Below, piece after piece: positions 17,126 through 25,517 of a stretch of DNA of 34,804 nucleotides (its first letter is position 1; each line of letters opens with the position of its first letter). The translations under genes were made by a program, and so were the position numbers. The notes beneath the pieces were generated by a model. That model was not told where the DNA came from, ran no database searches, and saw only the letters and a list, made by a program, of their open reading frames with translations. Source of the stretch: Cytophagales bacterium (GTDB lineage: Bacteria; Bacteroidota; Bacteroidia; Cytophagales; Spirosomataceae); the NCBI GenBank assembly GCA_013298025.1, contig JAAFJE010000035.1:1-34804 (forward strand), given 5' to 3'.

Positions 17126-17158
17126 AAAAAACGGACTTGGCGACAAGTCCGTTTTTTT
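17126..17158. terminator. Terminator after rpmA, shared with the convergent SDR gene
   Basis: A perfect stem (ACGGACTTG at 17131-17139 with CAAGTCCGT at 17144-17152) on a GCGA tetraloop, flanked by A and T runs, so it can act both ways. The T-run holds the stop codon of the minus-strand SDR gene. Confidence 0.9.
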
Positions 17159-17795
17159 ATGCAATTTGGTCAGATTCTATGGTTGTAATGCCTTTTGTAC
17201 CAAGTTTGGCTTGCGCTATGAGCGTGGCTACGATGCTTTCGGCAGCTACGCCACGGTATTTTCGTAACTTTCCTACCAGCAAAGGATTCAGCAAGGGCAT
17301 GAGGGTCATGGCTATTTTTTCTCCTAATCGGCGTTCTTGACGCTCGCCCATAATCAACGAAGGGCGTACCAATACCAACGAATCGAAGGCTAAACTCTTG
17401 AGTTTTTCTTCTAAATCGCCCTTGGTGCGTAAATAAAAATTGCTCGCTTGTGCATTTGCCCCTACCGACGACACCAATACAAACTGCTTGATGCCTTGTT
17501 GTTTGGCAATTTTTGCTACTTCAAACGGATACAAACAATCTATTTTATACTGTGCCGCTTGGCTACCAGCCTTGCGTAGGGTTGTACCCATAGCACAAAA
17601 AAGCACATCGCCTTGCACTAAATCAATCGAGGGGTTGTCGAAATCGAACAACTGTTGTTTGAGTTTAGGATGCGACAAGGGCAACGAACGCCGAACCAAA
17701 ATATGTACTTCGTCGAAGGTATCGTCACGCAACAAGGCTTCTGTGAGCATACTGCCAATAAGACCAGTGGCTCCGATGACTAAGGCTTTTTTCAT
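17157..17795 (-). CDS. NAD(P)H-binding atypical SDR (TIP30/YwnB-like)
   Basis: A 212-residue Rossmann protein. It opens with KALVIGATGLIGSMLTEALL (dinucleotide loop GATGLIG at 8-14), has VRRS and FDFDN after the second strand, a DVLFCAMGTTLRKAGS block, and the catalytic-type pair as LVSSVGANAQASNFYLRTKGDLE (Y-x3-K). These blocks and the length match TIP30/HTATIP2-like atypical short-chain dehydrogenases. The substrate is unknown; such proteins often serve as redox or repair chaperones. It converges on rpmA with no gap beyond the shared terminator. Confidence 0.88.
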   Translation of the reverse strand: MKKALVIGATGLIGSMLTEALLRDDTFDEVHILVRRSLPLSHPKLKQQLFDFDNPSIDLVQGDVLFCAMGTTLRKAGSQAAQYKIDCLYPFEVAKIAKQQGIKQFVLVSSVGANAQASNFYLRTKGDLEEKLKSLAFDSLVLVRPSLIMGERQERRLGEKIAMTLMPLLNPLLVGKLRKYRGVAAESIVATLIAQAKLGTKGITTIESDQIA

Positions 17796-17871
17796 TTGGA
17801 AGAAAAATCAATAAGGTTGAGAAATCTGATGAGTACGCTACTTCATTTATTCCTTTGGGCTGTCATCTGCG

Positions 17872-18609
17872 TTATCCCAACAAGTCCCATTTAATGCCCC
17901 ATTTTGCCAAACGATAACGCAGCGAAACCCGCAATACGCCTAAGCCATATTTGCTGCTACGCATAAAATTGATAGAGGAAGCTTCTTCAAAATATTTCGT
18001 CGGACACGTCACTTCTGCGATTTCAAAACCATGCCAAAAGATTTGAGCTATCATTTCGTTATCAAATACAAAGTCGTCGTCGCAACGTTCAAATGGCACT
18101 TTTTGCAATACTTCTCTCGAAAAGGCACGATAACCTGTATGGTATTCAGAGAGTTTTTGACGCAACAAAATATTTTGGAAAAGGGTTAAAAAACGGTTGG
18201 CTACGTATTTGTACATGGGCATTCCGCCTTTCAACGCTCCCATGCCCAATATTCTCGACGCAAATACCACAGGGTACAGCTCGTTGCCAATAATCGAAAT
18301 CATTGCCGTAAGCAACAAAGGCGTGTACTGGTAGTCGGGGTGCAGCATAATCACAATGTCGCCATTCAATTCGAGGGCTTTTTTATAGCAAGTTTTTTGA
18401 TTGCCTCCGTATCCTTTGTTTTGGTCGTGGCGAATAACGTGCTTGATGCCCAGTGTTTTAGCTACTTCTACGGTATTGTCTGGGCTGTGGTCGTCAACCA
18501 AAATTACCTCATCGACAAGGTCGAAAGGAATTTCTTTATAAGTACGTTCAAGGGTTAGGGATGCCTTGTATGCAGGCATTACAACGATAACTTTTTTGTT
18601 GTTATACAT
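17872..18609 (-). CDS. Family 2 glycosyltransferase (dolichyl-phosphate-sugar synthase-like)
   Basis: Transfers a sugar from a nucleotide donor, probably to a polyprenyl phosphate carrier or cell-surface glycan. The 245-residue protein has the GT-A fold: KVIVVMPAYKAS at the start, DEVILVDDHSPDNT with the nucleotide-binding aspartates, NKGYGGNQKTCYKKAL, and MLHPDYQYTP where the metal-binding D-x-D stands. YHTGYRAFSREVL and FDNEMIAQ are typical of this GT2 group. There are no C-terminal membrane helices, so it acts at the cytoplasmic face. The ATG at 18609 is preferred; the ATG at 18654 would add 15 unconserved residues. Confidence 0.92.
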   Translation of the reverse strand: MYNNKKVIVVMPAYKASLTLERTYKEIPFDLVDEVILVDDHSPDNTVEVAKTLGIKHVIRHDQNKGYGGNQKTCYKKALELNGDIVIMLHPDYQYTPLLLTAMISIIGNELYPVVFASRILGMGALKGGMPMYKYVANRFLTLFQNILLRQKLSEYHTGYRAFSREVLQKVPFERCDDDFVFDNEMIAQIFWHGFEIAEVTCPTKYFEEASSINFMRSSKYGLGVLRVSLRYRLAKWGIKWDLLG

Positions 18610-18757
18610 CTTGAGAATTGTTTCTGTATAGTAAACCGCCTTGTGGCAAGGCACAAATAAGCTACAAATTTCTAAACAAAATATTTACCAAACATATATT
18701 TCGGTCTTTATTGTGCGTATTTCGCTTAAATTTACCTAAAATTTTGGCTTAAACCTT

Positions 18758-21700
18758 TTGTTTGACCCTCGAAAATACCCCAAATACGTGATAGATTATT
18801 CTTTAGAAAGTATCTTAAAAAATTATGCCAAACGACTGACCAACCTTAGTACCAAGAATAAGTCGTTGTTGTTGCTCCAGTTGTCGCAGGAGCAGTTTAT
18901 GGATTTGCACGAACTTGATTTTATACAAAAACAGCCCTCTTTTGCTTTGATAGAGCAATTGATGGCACAAAAAAGTAGCATTATCTTGGGCGATGTACAT
19001 GACCCTCGCTACCAACGCAGCAACGAAGTGAGCAAAAAACTTCATAAAATTGCCCGTACCGAGAAGTTTATTGAGGACGAAAGAGGAGCACAAGATTTGT
19101 ACGTAGGCTACCCGATTGTGCAGGGGAAGTTTATGGATGGCACGGTGGTGCGTTGTCCTTTGCTTTTTTTTCCTGTGACTTTATTGCAAAAAGTACAAAA
19201 TCTTCATTTGCCAACCGAAGCCGATTTTGGAGCAAAACTAAAATGGTTTTTGCAAAAAAGAGAAGAACCCGTAACCTTCAATCGGAGCTTTTTGTTGGCT
19301 TATGCCTATTTCAACCAAATGAAAATTTTTGATAATTTGTTGGAATACAGCTTTGAAGATTTTCCTAAAAATGCCTTAGATTTCAGAACGCAACTCTACG
19401 AGCTATTGAAGGTTTCGCCGATTAATCTTAATTTTAATACAGAACTATTCAAAAATCAGTTGATTAATTTTGAAAAAAAGACCAAGCAAGCTTTGGAAGA
19501 AGAAGAACGCAACGGCGAATTGAAGCTCTATCCGCAGGCCATTTTAGGCATATTTCCACAGGCAAGTTCTTTTTTAGGACCAGATTATGACTTTTTATTG
19601 GAAACCCTCGCTCAACATTCGCCTAATATTTCTTCTTGGTTTATGCCACAGTTGATACCCAACACAGGGGCGAAAGTTCGAGAAGAAAAATTGATTACCC
19701 CCTTTTTGTTGGACGCTTCGCAGGAGCAAATTGTAAGAGAAGTAAAGCAGGGCAAATCGTTGGTTGTGCAGGGACCTCCGGGTACAGGCAAATCGCAGTT
19801 GATTTGTAACCTTGTCGCCGACTTTACGGCAAGAGGCAAAAATGTGTTGGTGGTTTCGCATAAAAGAGCAGCGTTAGATGTGGTTTTTCAACGTCTTCGC
19901 CAAATAGGCATGGGTAATTTTGTGGGCAATGTCCACGATTTTAAGCAAGACCGACAGGCATTATATGCCCAAATTTTACAACAAATAGATTCGGTAGATG
20001 CTTATAAAAAAGAAAACCTCAGCCTCGACAGCATTTTCTTGGAGCGTACTTTCGATGCCGAAAGTCGTAAAATTGATAAATTGGTAGAGGAGCTACAAAG
20101 CTTCAAAGATGCCTTATTCGATACTTCTTTGTGTGGTATTTCGGCAAAAGAGCTTTACCTTACCAGCAATCCGAATGCTCCGACCATCGACCTTCGGGCG
20201 TATAGCACGCAATGGCAGAGTGCCGAACTCCATGCTTTTGTGAAAAAACTTCAACAATACGAGCAGTACGAACAGCATTTGGCAGAAGATTCTTTTGGTG
20301 CATATTTTTGGAAAAAACGCCTGTCGTTTCAGCATTTTTCTTTTGAAATATTAGCCCCAATGCAACAGCACATCCAAGCCACTTGGCAGGCGTTGCAGCA
20401 AGTTCAAGCACATTTGCAAACGTACTTCGATAGCGAATTGAGCTTTACTCAGTGGGCACAATTGGCACAAGATAGCCATTTGATAGCCCAATGGCAGCAA
20501 AAAGTTACCAACGAAAAAGCGTGGAAAGCACTACTCCGCAAAAGAAAAGAACACCGTGCCATACGCAAGCATCAAGTACAACAACTGTTCGAGCAGGTAA
20601 AGCATTGTTTTGAAAACCAAGGCATCGAAACTACGCTCTTGCGTGAAGAACTACCCGTATTTGCTAGTAAAATAGCCACGGCACTCGAAGCCAAGCACAA
20701 GGCGATAGGAGGAATGATGTGGACGTTTTTTTCTAAAGAAAAAAAATCTTTACAAACGCTCTGTGCCGCCAATGGCCTCACCCTTACGAACGACGATTTG
20801 GCGAAACTCCAGCGTCGCATAGAGCAACGCATCCAACTAGAAGCATGGTGGCAAAAATGGGGACATTTGTTCGATGTACCCCAAACCTCCGAAGCACCGT
20901 GGTTGGGCAAGGGCTTTCGCTGGTTCGAGCGGCATTTTCAGGGTTTGTTGCAAGCCATTGAAGCCGACGAATTATGGGAAAGAACAGCCCTAAAACAATG
21001 GTGGAATATAGACGATGCCACTTGGACTGAAACAACAACCTTGCTCGAAGCCATGCAATCGGCGTTGGCAACGCTTACGCCACTTGTGCCTATCATTCAA
21101 CAATACCTATCAGGCGAGCAGTTGCAACAGTTAACAACCCTCAAAACAACACAGCTCAAGAGCATTTTTACTTATATAGAACGCCATTTCGATGCCCTGT
21201 GCGCGTGCGATACCCTTGTGGGAACTTATACCAATGCCGAACGCCAACTATGGGCTTTATTGGCGGAATTGCCTAGCACTACGCAACGCAACGAATGCTT
21301 GGTCAATAGCATGAAATTGGCTTGGTTGGGGCAAATAGAACAGCAATATCCTATTTTGCGAGGAGCAAGCTCTTTGAAATTGAGCCAGTTAGAAAACGAT
21401 TTGCAAGAAGCCATTAAGCAAAAACAAGCCCTGAGCCAAGCTATTTTGCAAATGAAATTGCGAGAACAAACCTACCGTTATCTCGAAACCAATCGTTTGC
21501 ATCATGTGGTTACGTATCGAGAATTGAAACATCAAGTAACCAAAAAACGAAAAATATGGTCGGTACGCAAACTGATGGCAGAGCTTTCGGCAGAAGTGTT
21601 CAACCTGATTCCGTGTTGGTTGGCTTCGCCCGAAACGGTTTCAGCCATTTTTCCTCTAAGCACCCAAAGCCTAGCGGTAGCCGATAAAAGTTACCAAGAT

Positions 21701-22858
21701 GCCCAAGCCGTGCATTTCGACTTAATTATTTTCGATGAAGCATCGCAGTGCTTTGCCGAACAAGGCTTTCCTTCGGTTTTTAGGGCCAAACAAATGGTGA
21801 TTGCAGGTGATGCCCAGCAATTACCTCCTTCCGATTTGTACAGGGTTCGTTTAGAGGACGATACCCTAGCACATCCAGCTTTGGAAGTAGAGTCTTTTTT
21901 GGACTTAGGTTGCCAGTTTTTACCCCAATACCAATTGCAAGGACATTACCGCAGCCGCTCGCTTGATTTAATTGATTTTTCTAACCAATACTTTTATCAA
22001 AACTCCCTTCAAATGATTCCGGCGTGGTCAGACCTCAATCATGCCGAACCAGCCATTCAGTACATCAAAACGGAAGGCATTTGGCAACATAATTGTAATG
22101 CCATTGAAGCCGAAAAAGTAGTAGCGTTGGTGGCAAAACTACAAAAAGAACAGCCTGATAAATCAATTGGGATTGTCACGTTCAACTACAAACAACAGCA
22201 GTTGATTTGGGATTTGTTGGAAACACAAGGGTATTTGCAGACCCAAGAAGCAGAACCGCTTTTTGTCAAAAATATCGAAAATGTACAGGGCGATGAGCGT
22301 GATATTATTATTTTTTCGGTAGCTTACGCACCCGACCAAGAGGGCAAATTTACCATGAATTTTGGGGCATTAAACAACGCCAAAGGCGAAAACCGCCTCA
22401 ATGTAGCCATTACCCGAAGCCGAGAGAAAATTTGGATTATAACAAGTATCATGCCTCAGCAGTTAAGAGTAGAAGACAGCCAACACGATGGACCTAAAGT
22501 ATTGAAAAAATATTTGGAATACGCCAAAAAAGTATCCGACCGATTGTATCGGCCTACGGTGAAGCAATCGAAACATTATTGGGCCAATTGGTTGTTGAAA
22601 GAGCAATTGAAACAGCACTCGCACCATTACGTAACCGAACTGCCCTTTGCTGATTTGGCTGTAAAAAAACACAATGTATATGAGCGTTTGATTTTGACCG
22701 ACGACGACCATTTTTACGATAGTCTTTCCGTCAAACAAACCTATGTGTATCATCCCTTGGCATTGCAGCAAAAAGGTTGGACTTACGAACGGCTGTACAG
22801 TCGGCAATTTTGGAAAAAGCCATTAGAACCGCTCTGGACAGACTTAGAGAAAAAATAA
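18758..22858 (+). CDS. Large SF1 (Upf1/DNA2-like) helicase with long internal insertion
   Basis: A 1366-residue ATP-dependent nucleic acid helicase of the AAA_11/AAA_12 type. Walker A is GPPGTGKS (339-346), motif II is DEAS (993-996) in IIFDEASQCFAEQGFP, motif III is IAGDAQQLPPSD, followed by HYRSRS, the motif V block NVQGDERDIIIFSVAY, and motif VI NVAITRSREK (from about 1215). About 500 mostly helical, Gln-rich residues separate the Walker A region from motif II. The N terminus (LTNLSTKNKSLLLLQL) resembles DUF4011-type helicases. The tail (about 1270-1366, GWTYERLYSRQFWKKP) looks like a worn MTES_1575-type nuclease-like domain; that part is inference. The start is uncertain: TTG at 18758 is used because no ATG occurs until residue 48. 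Confidence 0.85.
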   Translation: MFDPRKYPKYVIDYSLESILKNYAKRLTNLSTKNKSLLLLQLSQEQFMDLHELDFIQKQPSFALIEQLMAQKSSIILGDVHDPRYQRSNEVSKKLHKIARTEKFIEDERGAQDLYVGYPIVQGKFMDGTVVRCPLLFFPVTLLQKVQNLHLPTEADFGAKLKWFLQKREEPVTFNRSFLLAYAYFNQMKIFDNLLEYSFEDFPKNALDFRTQLYELLKVSPINLNFNTELFKNQLINFEKKTKQALEEEERNGELKLYPQAILGIFPQASSFLGPDYDFLLETLAQHSPNISSWFMPQLIPNTGAKVREEKLITPFLLDASQEQIVREVKQGKSLVVQGPPGTGKSQLICNLVADFTARGKNVLVVSHKRAALDVVFQRLRQIGMGNFVGNVHDFKQDRQALYAQILQQIDSVDAYKKENLSLDSIFLERTFDAESRKIDKLVEELQSFKDALFDTSLCGISAKELYLTSNPNAPTIDLRAYSTQWQSAELHAFVKKLQQYEQYEQHLAEDSFGAYFWKKRLSFQHFSFEILAPMQQHIQATWQALQQVQAHLQTYFDSELSFTQWAQLAQDSHLIAQWQQKVTNEKAWKALLRKRKEHRAIRKHQVQQLFEQVKHCFENQGIETTLLREELPVFASKIATALEAKHKAIGGMMWTFFSKEKKSLQTLCAANGLTLTNDDLAKLQRRIEQRIQLEAWWQKWGHLFDVPQTSEAPWLGKGFRWFERHFQGLLQAIEADELWERTALKQWWNIDDATWTETTTLLEAMQSALATLTPLVPIIQQYLSGEQLQQLTTLKTTQLKSIFTYIERHFDALCACDTLVGTYTNAERQLWALLAELPSTTQRNECLVNSMKLAWLGQIEQQYPILRGASSLKLSQLENDLQEAIKQKQALSQAILQMKLREQTYRYLETNRLHHVVTYRELKHQVTKKRKIWSVRKLMAELSAEVFNLIPCWLASPETVSAIFPLSTQSLAVADKSYQDAQAVHFDLIIFDEASQCFAEQGFPSVFRAKQMVIAGDAQQLPPSDLYRVRLEDDTLAHPALEVESFLDLGCQFLPQYQLQGHYRSRSLDLIDFSNQYFYQNSLQMIPAWSDLNHAEPAIQYIKTEGIWQHNCNAIEAEKVVALVAKLQKEQPDKSIGIVTFNYKQQQLIWDLLETQGYLQTQEAEPLFVKNIENVQGDERDIIIFSVAYAPDQEGKFTMNFGALNNAKGENRLNVAITRSREKIWIITSIMPQQLRVEDSQHDGPKVLKKYLEYAKKVSDRLYRPTVKQSKHYWANWLLKEQLKQHSHHYVTELPFADLAVKKHNVYERLILTDDDHFYDSLSVKQTYVYHPLALQQKGWTYERLYSRQFWKKPLEPLWTDLEKK

Positions 22859-22882
22859 ACAGCTTGTAAACCCCATTTGACC

Positions 22883-23758
22883 ATGAAAAATGTCCTGATT
22901 TTATTGAGAATACCTTTTTCTTTGTTTCTGATGCCCGTGTATTGGTTTGCACTAAGCCAAGCTCCAGTATTCGATTGGAAACTTGCCCTTGGCGTTTTTG
23001 TATTGCTACATGGGTTGATTTATCCAGCTTCAAATGCCTACAACAGCTATTACGACAAAGACGAATCGCCCATTGGCGGTTTAGAAAATCCGCCGCCTGT
23101 GAGCAAGGCTTTGTATTATACCGCTTGGGGGCTAGACCTACTGGCCATCATTTTGGCGTATTGGTGGAGTGGTTGGGTATTGGCATTGGCTTTGTGGATA
23201 TACAGCACGGTTTCAAAGGCGTATTCAAATGATAAAATTCGGTTGAAAAAATACCCGATACTCAGTTGGTTGGTTGTAGGCATTTTTCAAGGAGGTTTTG
23301 TTTATCTCAGCATTATGCAGGCACTCGGAAACCTTTCGCTGACAGATTTGGGGCAACAACAATATTGGTTGCCAGCGTTGTTGAGTACGCTCAATTTATT
23401 GGGTTTTTATCCGATGACTCAAATTTATCAACACCAAGAAGATGCCCAACGAGGCGATTTAACCATGAGTCGTTTGTTGGGCATCAGAGGAACGTTTGTA
23501 TTTACGGCCCTTGTTTTTGCCTTGGTGAGCGGGGGTTTTTATCTTTTTTTTCAAGAAAAACAGCTTTTAGGGTATCCAACTTTTGCTTGGTATGTGCTTT
23601 TTTTGAGTCCTGTGTTGCTTTTCTTTCATGTATGGTTGATAAAAGTTTGGAAAAATCCGGCCGAAGCCAACTTCAAAAACACCATGTTGCTGAATATGTC
23701 GGGTTCTATCTGCCTTAATTTGTTTTTTATGTTTATTTTTTTTGAAAAAAATTTCTGA
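22883..23758 (+). CDS. UbiA-type prenyltransferase family membrane protein
   Basis: Integral membrane prenyltransferase of 291 residues with about eight hydrophobic helices. The first Asp-rich motif is NAYNSYYDKDES (N54, D58, D60) and the second is the weaker YQHQEDAQRGD, both on the cytoplasmic side in this family and binding Mg-prenyl diphosphate. The acceptor is not known; menaquinone (MenA) and haem O enzymes belong to the family, but this protein does not clearly match either. It starts 24 bases after the helicase gene and may be co-transcribed. A TTG six bases earlier is less likely as the start. Confidence 0.87.
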   Translation: MKNVLILLRIPFSLFLMPVYWFALSQAPVFDWKLALGVFVLLHGLIYPASNAYNSYYDKDESPIGGLENPPPVSKALYYTAWGLDLLAIILAYWWSGWVLALALWIYSTVSKAYSNDKIRLKKYPILSWLVVGIFQGGFVYLSIMQALGNLSLTDLGQQQYWLPALLSTLNLLGFYPMTQIYQHQEDAQRGDLTMSRLLGIRGTFVFTALVFALVSGGFYLFFQEKQLLGYPTFAWYVLFLSPVLLFFHVWLIKVWKNPAEANFKNTMLLNMSGSICLNLFFMFIFFEKNF

Positions 23759-23851
23759 TTTAATGTATTCTTAATGTTTTTGAAAATCAAATAATTATAA
23801 AAAAGTTATATTTTTTTAGAAAAAAAGTTTCAATTTTTTTTACCAAAACAC

Positions 23852-23882
23852 TTGCACAGTAAACTTCAAACGCCTAATTTTG
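23852..23882 (+). promoter_or_regulatory. Promoter of tRNA-Gly
   Basis: TTG at 23852-23854 and TAATTTTG at 23875-23882 are 20 bases apart, a close match to the Bacteroidota consensus, and lie about 25 bases before the tRNA 5' end. Confidence 0.7.
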
Positions 23883-23907
23883 CATCACAATTCAACGGAA
23901 ACGTTAA

Positions 23908-23983
23908 GCGAAAGTAGCTCAGCTGGTAGAGCGCAACCTTGCCAAGGTTGAGGTCGCGGGTTCGAACCCCGTCTTTCGCTCCA
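23908..23983 (+). tRNA. tRNA-Gly (anticodon GCC)
   Basis: A complete cloverleaf: acceptor GCGAAAG/CTTTCGC, D stem GCTC/GAGC, anticodon stem CAACC/GGTTG with loop TTGCCAA (anticodon GCC at 23941-23943), T arm with TTCGAAC, discriminator T and an encoded CCA end. It reads Gly codons GGC and GGU. Confidence 0.97.
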
Positions 23984-23988
23984 CTTGG

Positions 23989-24009
23989 AAGCACCTCTAG
24001 GTGCTTTTT
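23989..24009 (+). terminator. Hairpin between tRNA-Gly and tRNA-Leu
   Basis: AAGCACCT and AGGTGCTT form an 8-bp stem with a two-base loop as written (in practice a few inner pairs open), then TTTT. It could end the tRNA-Gly transcript or mark a processing point. Confidence 0.6.
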
Positions 24010-24040
24010 AAGTTTTAGCAGAGGAGGTAATCCGACGCAA

Positions 24041-24126
24041 GCCAGGGTGGTGGAACTGGTAGACACGCAGGACTTAAAATCCTGTGAGCCGCAACGCTCG
24101 TACGGGTTCGATTCCCGTCCCCGGTA
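24041..24126 (+). tRNA. tRNA-Leu (anticodon TAA)
   Basis: A class II tRNA of 86 bases with the Leu-type D region (TGGTGGAACTGGTAGACACGC), anticodon stem CAGGA/TCCTG with loop CTTAAAA (anticodon TAA at 24075-24077), a long variable arm (GAGCCGCAACGCTC) and a T arm with TTCGATT. The CCA end is not encoded (ACAT follows), unlike tRNA-Gly. The acceptor GCCAGGG against CCCCGGT leaves an A-C mismatch at the fourth pair and a G-T first pair, which is unusual. Confidence 0.93.
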
Positions 24127-24151
24127 CATCAATGGCAAATTAAAGTCAAAT

Positions 24152-24197
24152 AAAAAGAGTGTAAATAGCTAAATTTCAGCCGTTTACACTCTTTTTT
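24152..24197 (+). terminator. Terminator after tRNA-Leu
   Basis: AAAAGAGTGTAAA (within 24152-24165) pairs with TTTACACTCTTTT (24183 onward) around a 17-base loop and ends in a T-run. Confidence 0.85.
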
Positions 24198-24730
24198 GTT
24201 TCTTTTGGATTCTTTTGTTTTGATGTTGTTTTCTACAAAAGTGTTGAAAAATTGTAGATTTTTTCAATATTTAACCAAAAGTACTTATCAACTTGATTTT
24301 TTGAAGGGTTTGGGCGTATCCAGTAAAACCGTCCCCAAACCGTCCCCATAAAAAAAACTCCACAGAGAAGGCTTTCTATTGAATTGCCATGAGCTAGATT
24401 TGCTCTACTAGCAAGTTGTAAAAGGTCTCATACCAATAAAATCCCTGACTTATTCATTTACAAGAATAGCCTTAATCAGGCTCAAAAGTAGCGTACCTAA
24501 TGTCGCAGTGATACCATTGAGGAAATAATTTTTTCATCACAAAGCCAACGCATAGGACTCCTTACAAACGAAAAAGGCGAGGGGAGGGGTAGTTCTACTG
24601 AAAAGCAGGACGTAGCAGGACAGTGATAATCAGGCGGTTGAAGGGTTTTGAGGAAAAGTATAGAAAAACGGAGTAAAAAGATTATTAAAACATGAATCTT
24701 AGAAATAAATCACTTTTTTTTGCCTAACTA
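24198..24730. other. Gene-poor stretch between tRNA-Leu and the rplK promoter
   Basis: More than 500 bases with no convincing gene. It holds a short direct repeat (ACCGTCCCCA twice at 24328-24348) and a possible 38-codon minus-strand ORF (24233-24349) with no recognised family. secE and nusG, which stand before rplK in many bacteria, are absent here. The position behind a tRNA gene would suit an old integration site, but no copy of the tRNA 3' end was found. Confidence 0.4.
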
Positions 24731-24761
24731 TTTGTATATTAATAAGAAAGCCGTAATTTTG
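24731..24761 (+). promoter_or_regulatory. Promoter of the rplKAJL operon
   Basis: TTTG at 24731-24734, exactly 19 bases, then TAATTTTG at 24754-24761: a full match to the Bacteroidota housekeeping consensus. Transcription should start near 24768. Confidence 0.85.
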
Positions 24762-24767
24762 CAGTCC

Positions 24768-24968
24768 GTTTCGGTAGCAGCTTACGAAAAGGCTTGTGAA
24801 AGACCTAACAAAAAGCTGTAAATCAGAAAGTTCAGTTACAAACTTTCTTTATCGAAACACCCGACTTCAATCAGGTAGGGAACGCTTCCACCCCAACTGG
24901 CAGAGAGAGGTCACGCTATGACGACGTTTCGTCGATTCAATACCAAACTTTAAAGACATTACAAAGAA
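24768..24968 (+). promoter_or_regulatory. Structured 5' leader of the rplK operon
   Basis: The roughly 200-base leader can fold from its first base. GTTTCGGTA (24768-24776) pairs with TATCGAAAC (24850-24858) and encloses two hairpins: CAGCTT/AAGCTG (24778-24783, 24813-24818) and AGAAAGTT/AACTTTCT (24825-24832, 24841-24848), which makes a three-way junction. Smaller hairpins lie further on, including CGACG-TTT-CGTCG near 24920. In E. coli L1 binds the L11 leader to repress the operon; a similar use here is inferred and not shown. Confidence 0.55.
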
Positions 24969-25406
24969 ATGGCAAAAGAAATAGCTGGCTACGTTAAGTT
25001 GCAGTGCAAAGGTGGTGCGGCAAACCCTTCACCGCCAATCGGTCCTGCATTGGGTTCTAAGGGTTTGAATATCATGGAGTTCTGTAAGCAATTCAATGCC
25101 AGAACACAAGATAAACCAGGTATGATTTTACCTGTGTTGATTACATACTACAAAGATAAATCATTCGACTTCGTAGTAAAAACTCCTCCTGCTCCAATCT
25201 TGTTGTTGGAAGCTGCTAAATTGAAATTAGGTTCTGCTCAGCCAAACTTGAAAAAAGTAGGTTCTGTAACTTGGGATCAAGTACGTACTATTGCTGAGAC
25301 TAAAATGCCTGACTTGAACTGCTTCACAATTGAATCGGCGATGAGCATGGTAGCTGGTACAGCACGCTCAATGGGTATCACAGTAACAGGAGAAAAACCT
25401 TTCTAA
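24969..25406 (+). CDS. rplK: 50S ribosomal protein L11
   Basis: Component of the ribosomal GTPase-associated centre. The 145 residues match L11 throughout: [20 protein letters not shown] at the start, [35 protein letters not shown] and the C-terminal RNA-binding part ending [10 protein letters not shown]. It is the first gene of rplK-rplA-rplJ-rplL and has its own consensus promoter and leader. Confidence 0.98.
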   Translation: MAKEIAGYVKLQCKGGAANPSPPIGPALGSKGLNIMEFCKQFNARTQDKPGMILPVLITYYKDKSFDFVVKTPPAPILLLEAAKLKLGSAQPNLKKVGSVTWDQVRTIAETKMPDLNCFTIESAMSMVAGTARSMGITVTGEKPF

Positions 25407-25507
25407 TTTGAAAATTTGATCATTTGAAAATTTGAAGATTGGTTTTTCCAACTTCGTTTCAAAAATCACGCTGTTTTCAAATTAGCACATTTTCAAATTT
25501 TCAAATT
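25405..25507. repeat. Giant inverted repeat filling the rplK-rplA gap
   Basis: The arms 25405-25436 and 25476-25507 are 32 bases each. They share AATTTGAAAATTTGA at the outer ends and ATTTGAA at the inner ends, with a few mismatches between. A further hairpin (GAAG and TTGG with CCAA and CTTC) caps the loop, so the whole spacer can fold as one long stem. The left arm begins within the rplK stop codon, and the right arm ends 10 bases before the rplA ATG. Confidence 0.8.
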
Positions 25508-25517
25508 GAAAAGAATA

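Noticed and set aside
24198-24349. Prophage or island attachment site at the 3' end of tRNA-Leu
   Set aside because: Only seven bases (CGTCCCC) are shared with nearby DNA; no duplicated tRNA end and no integrase gene in the window.
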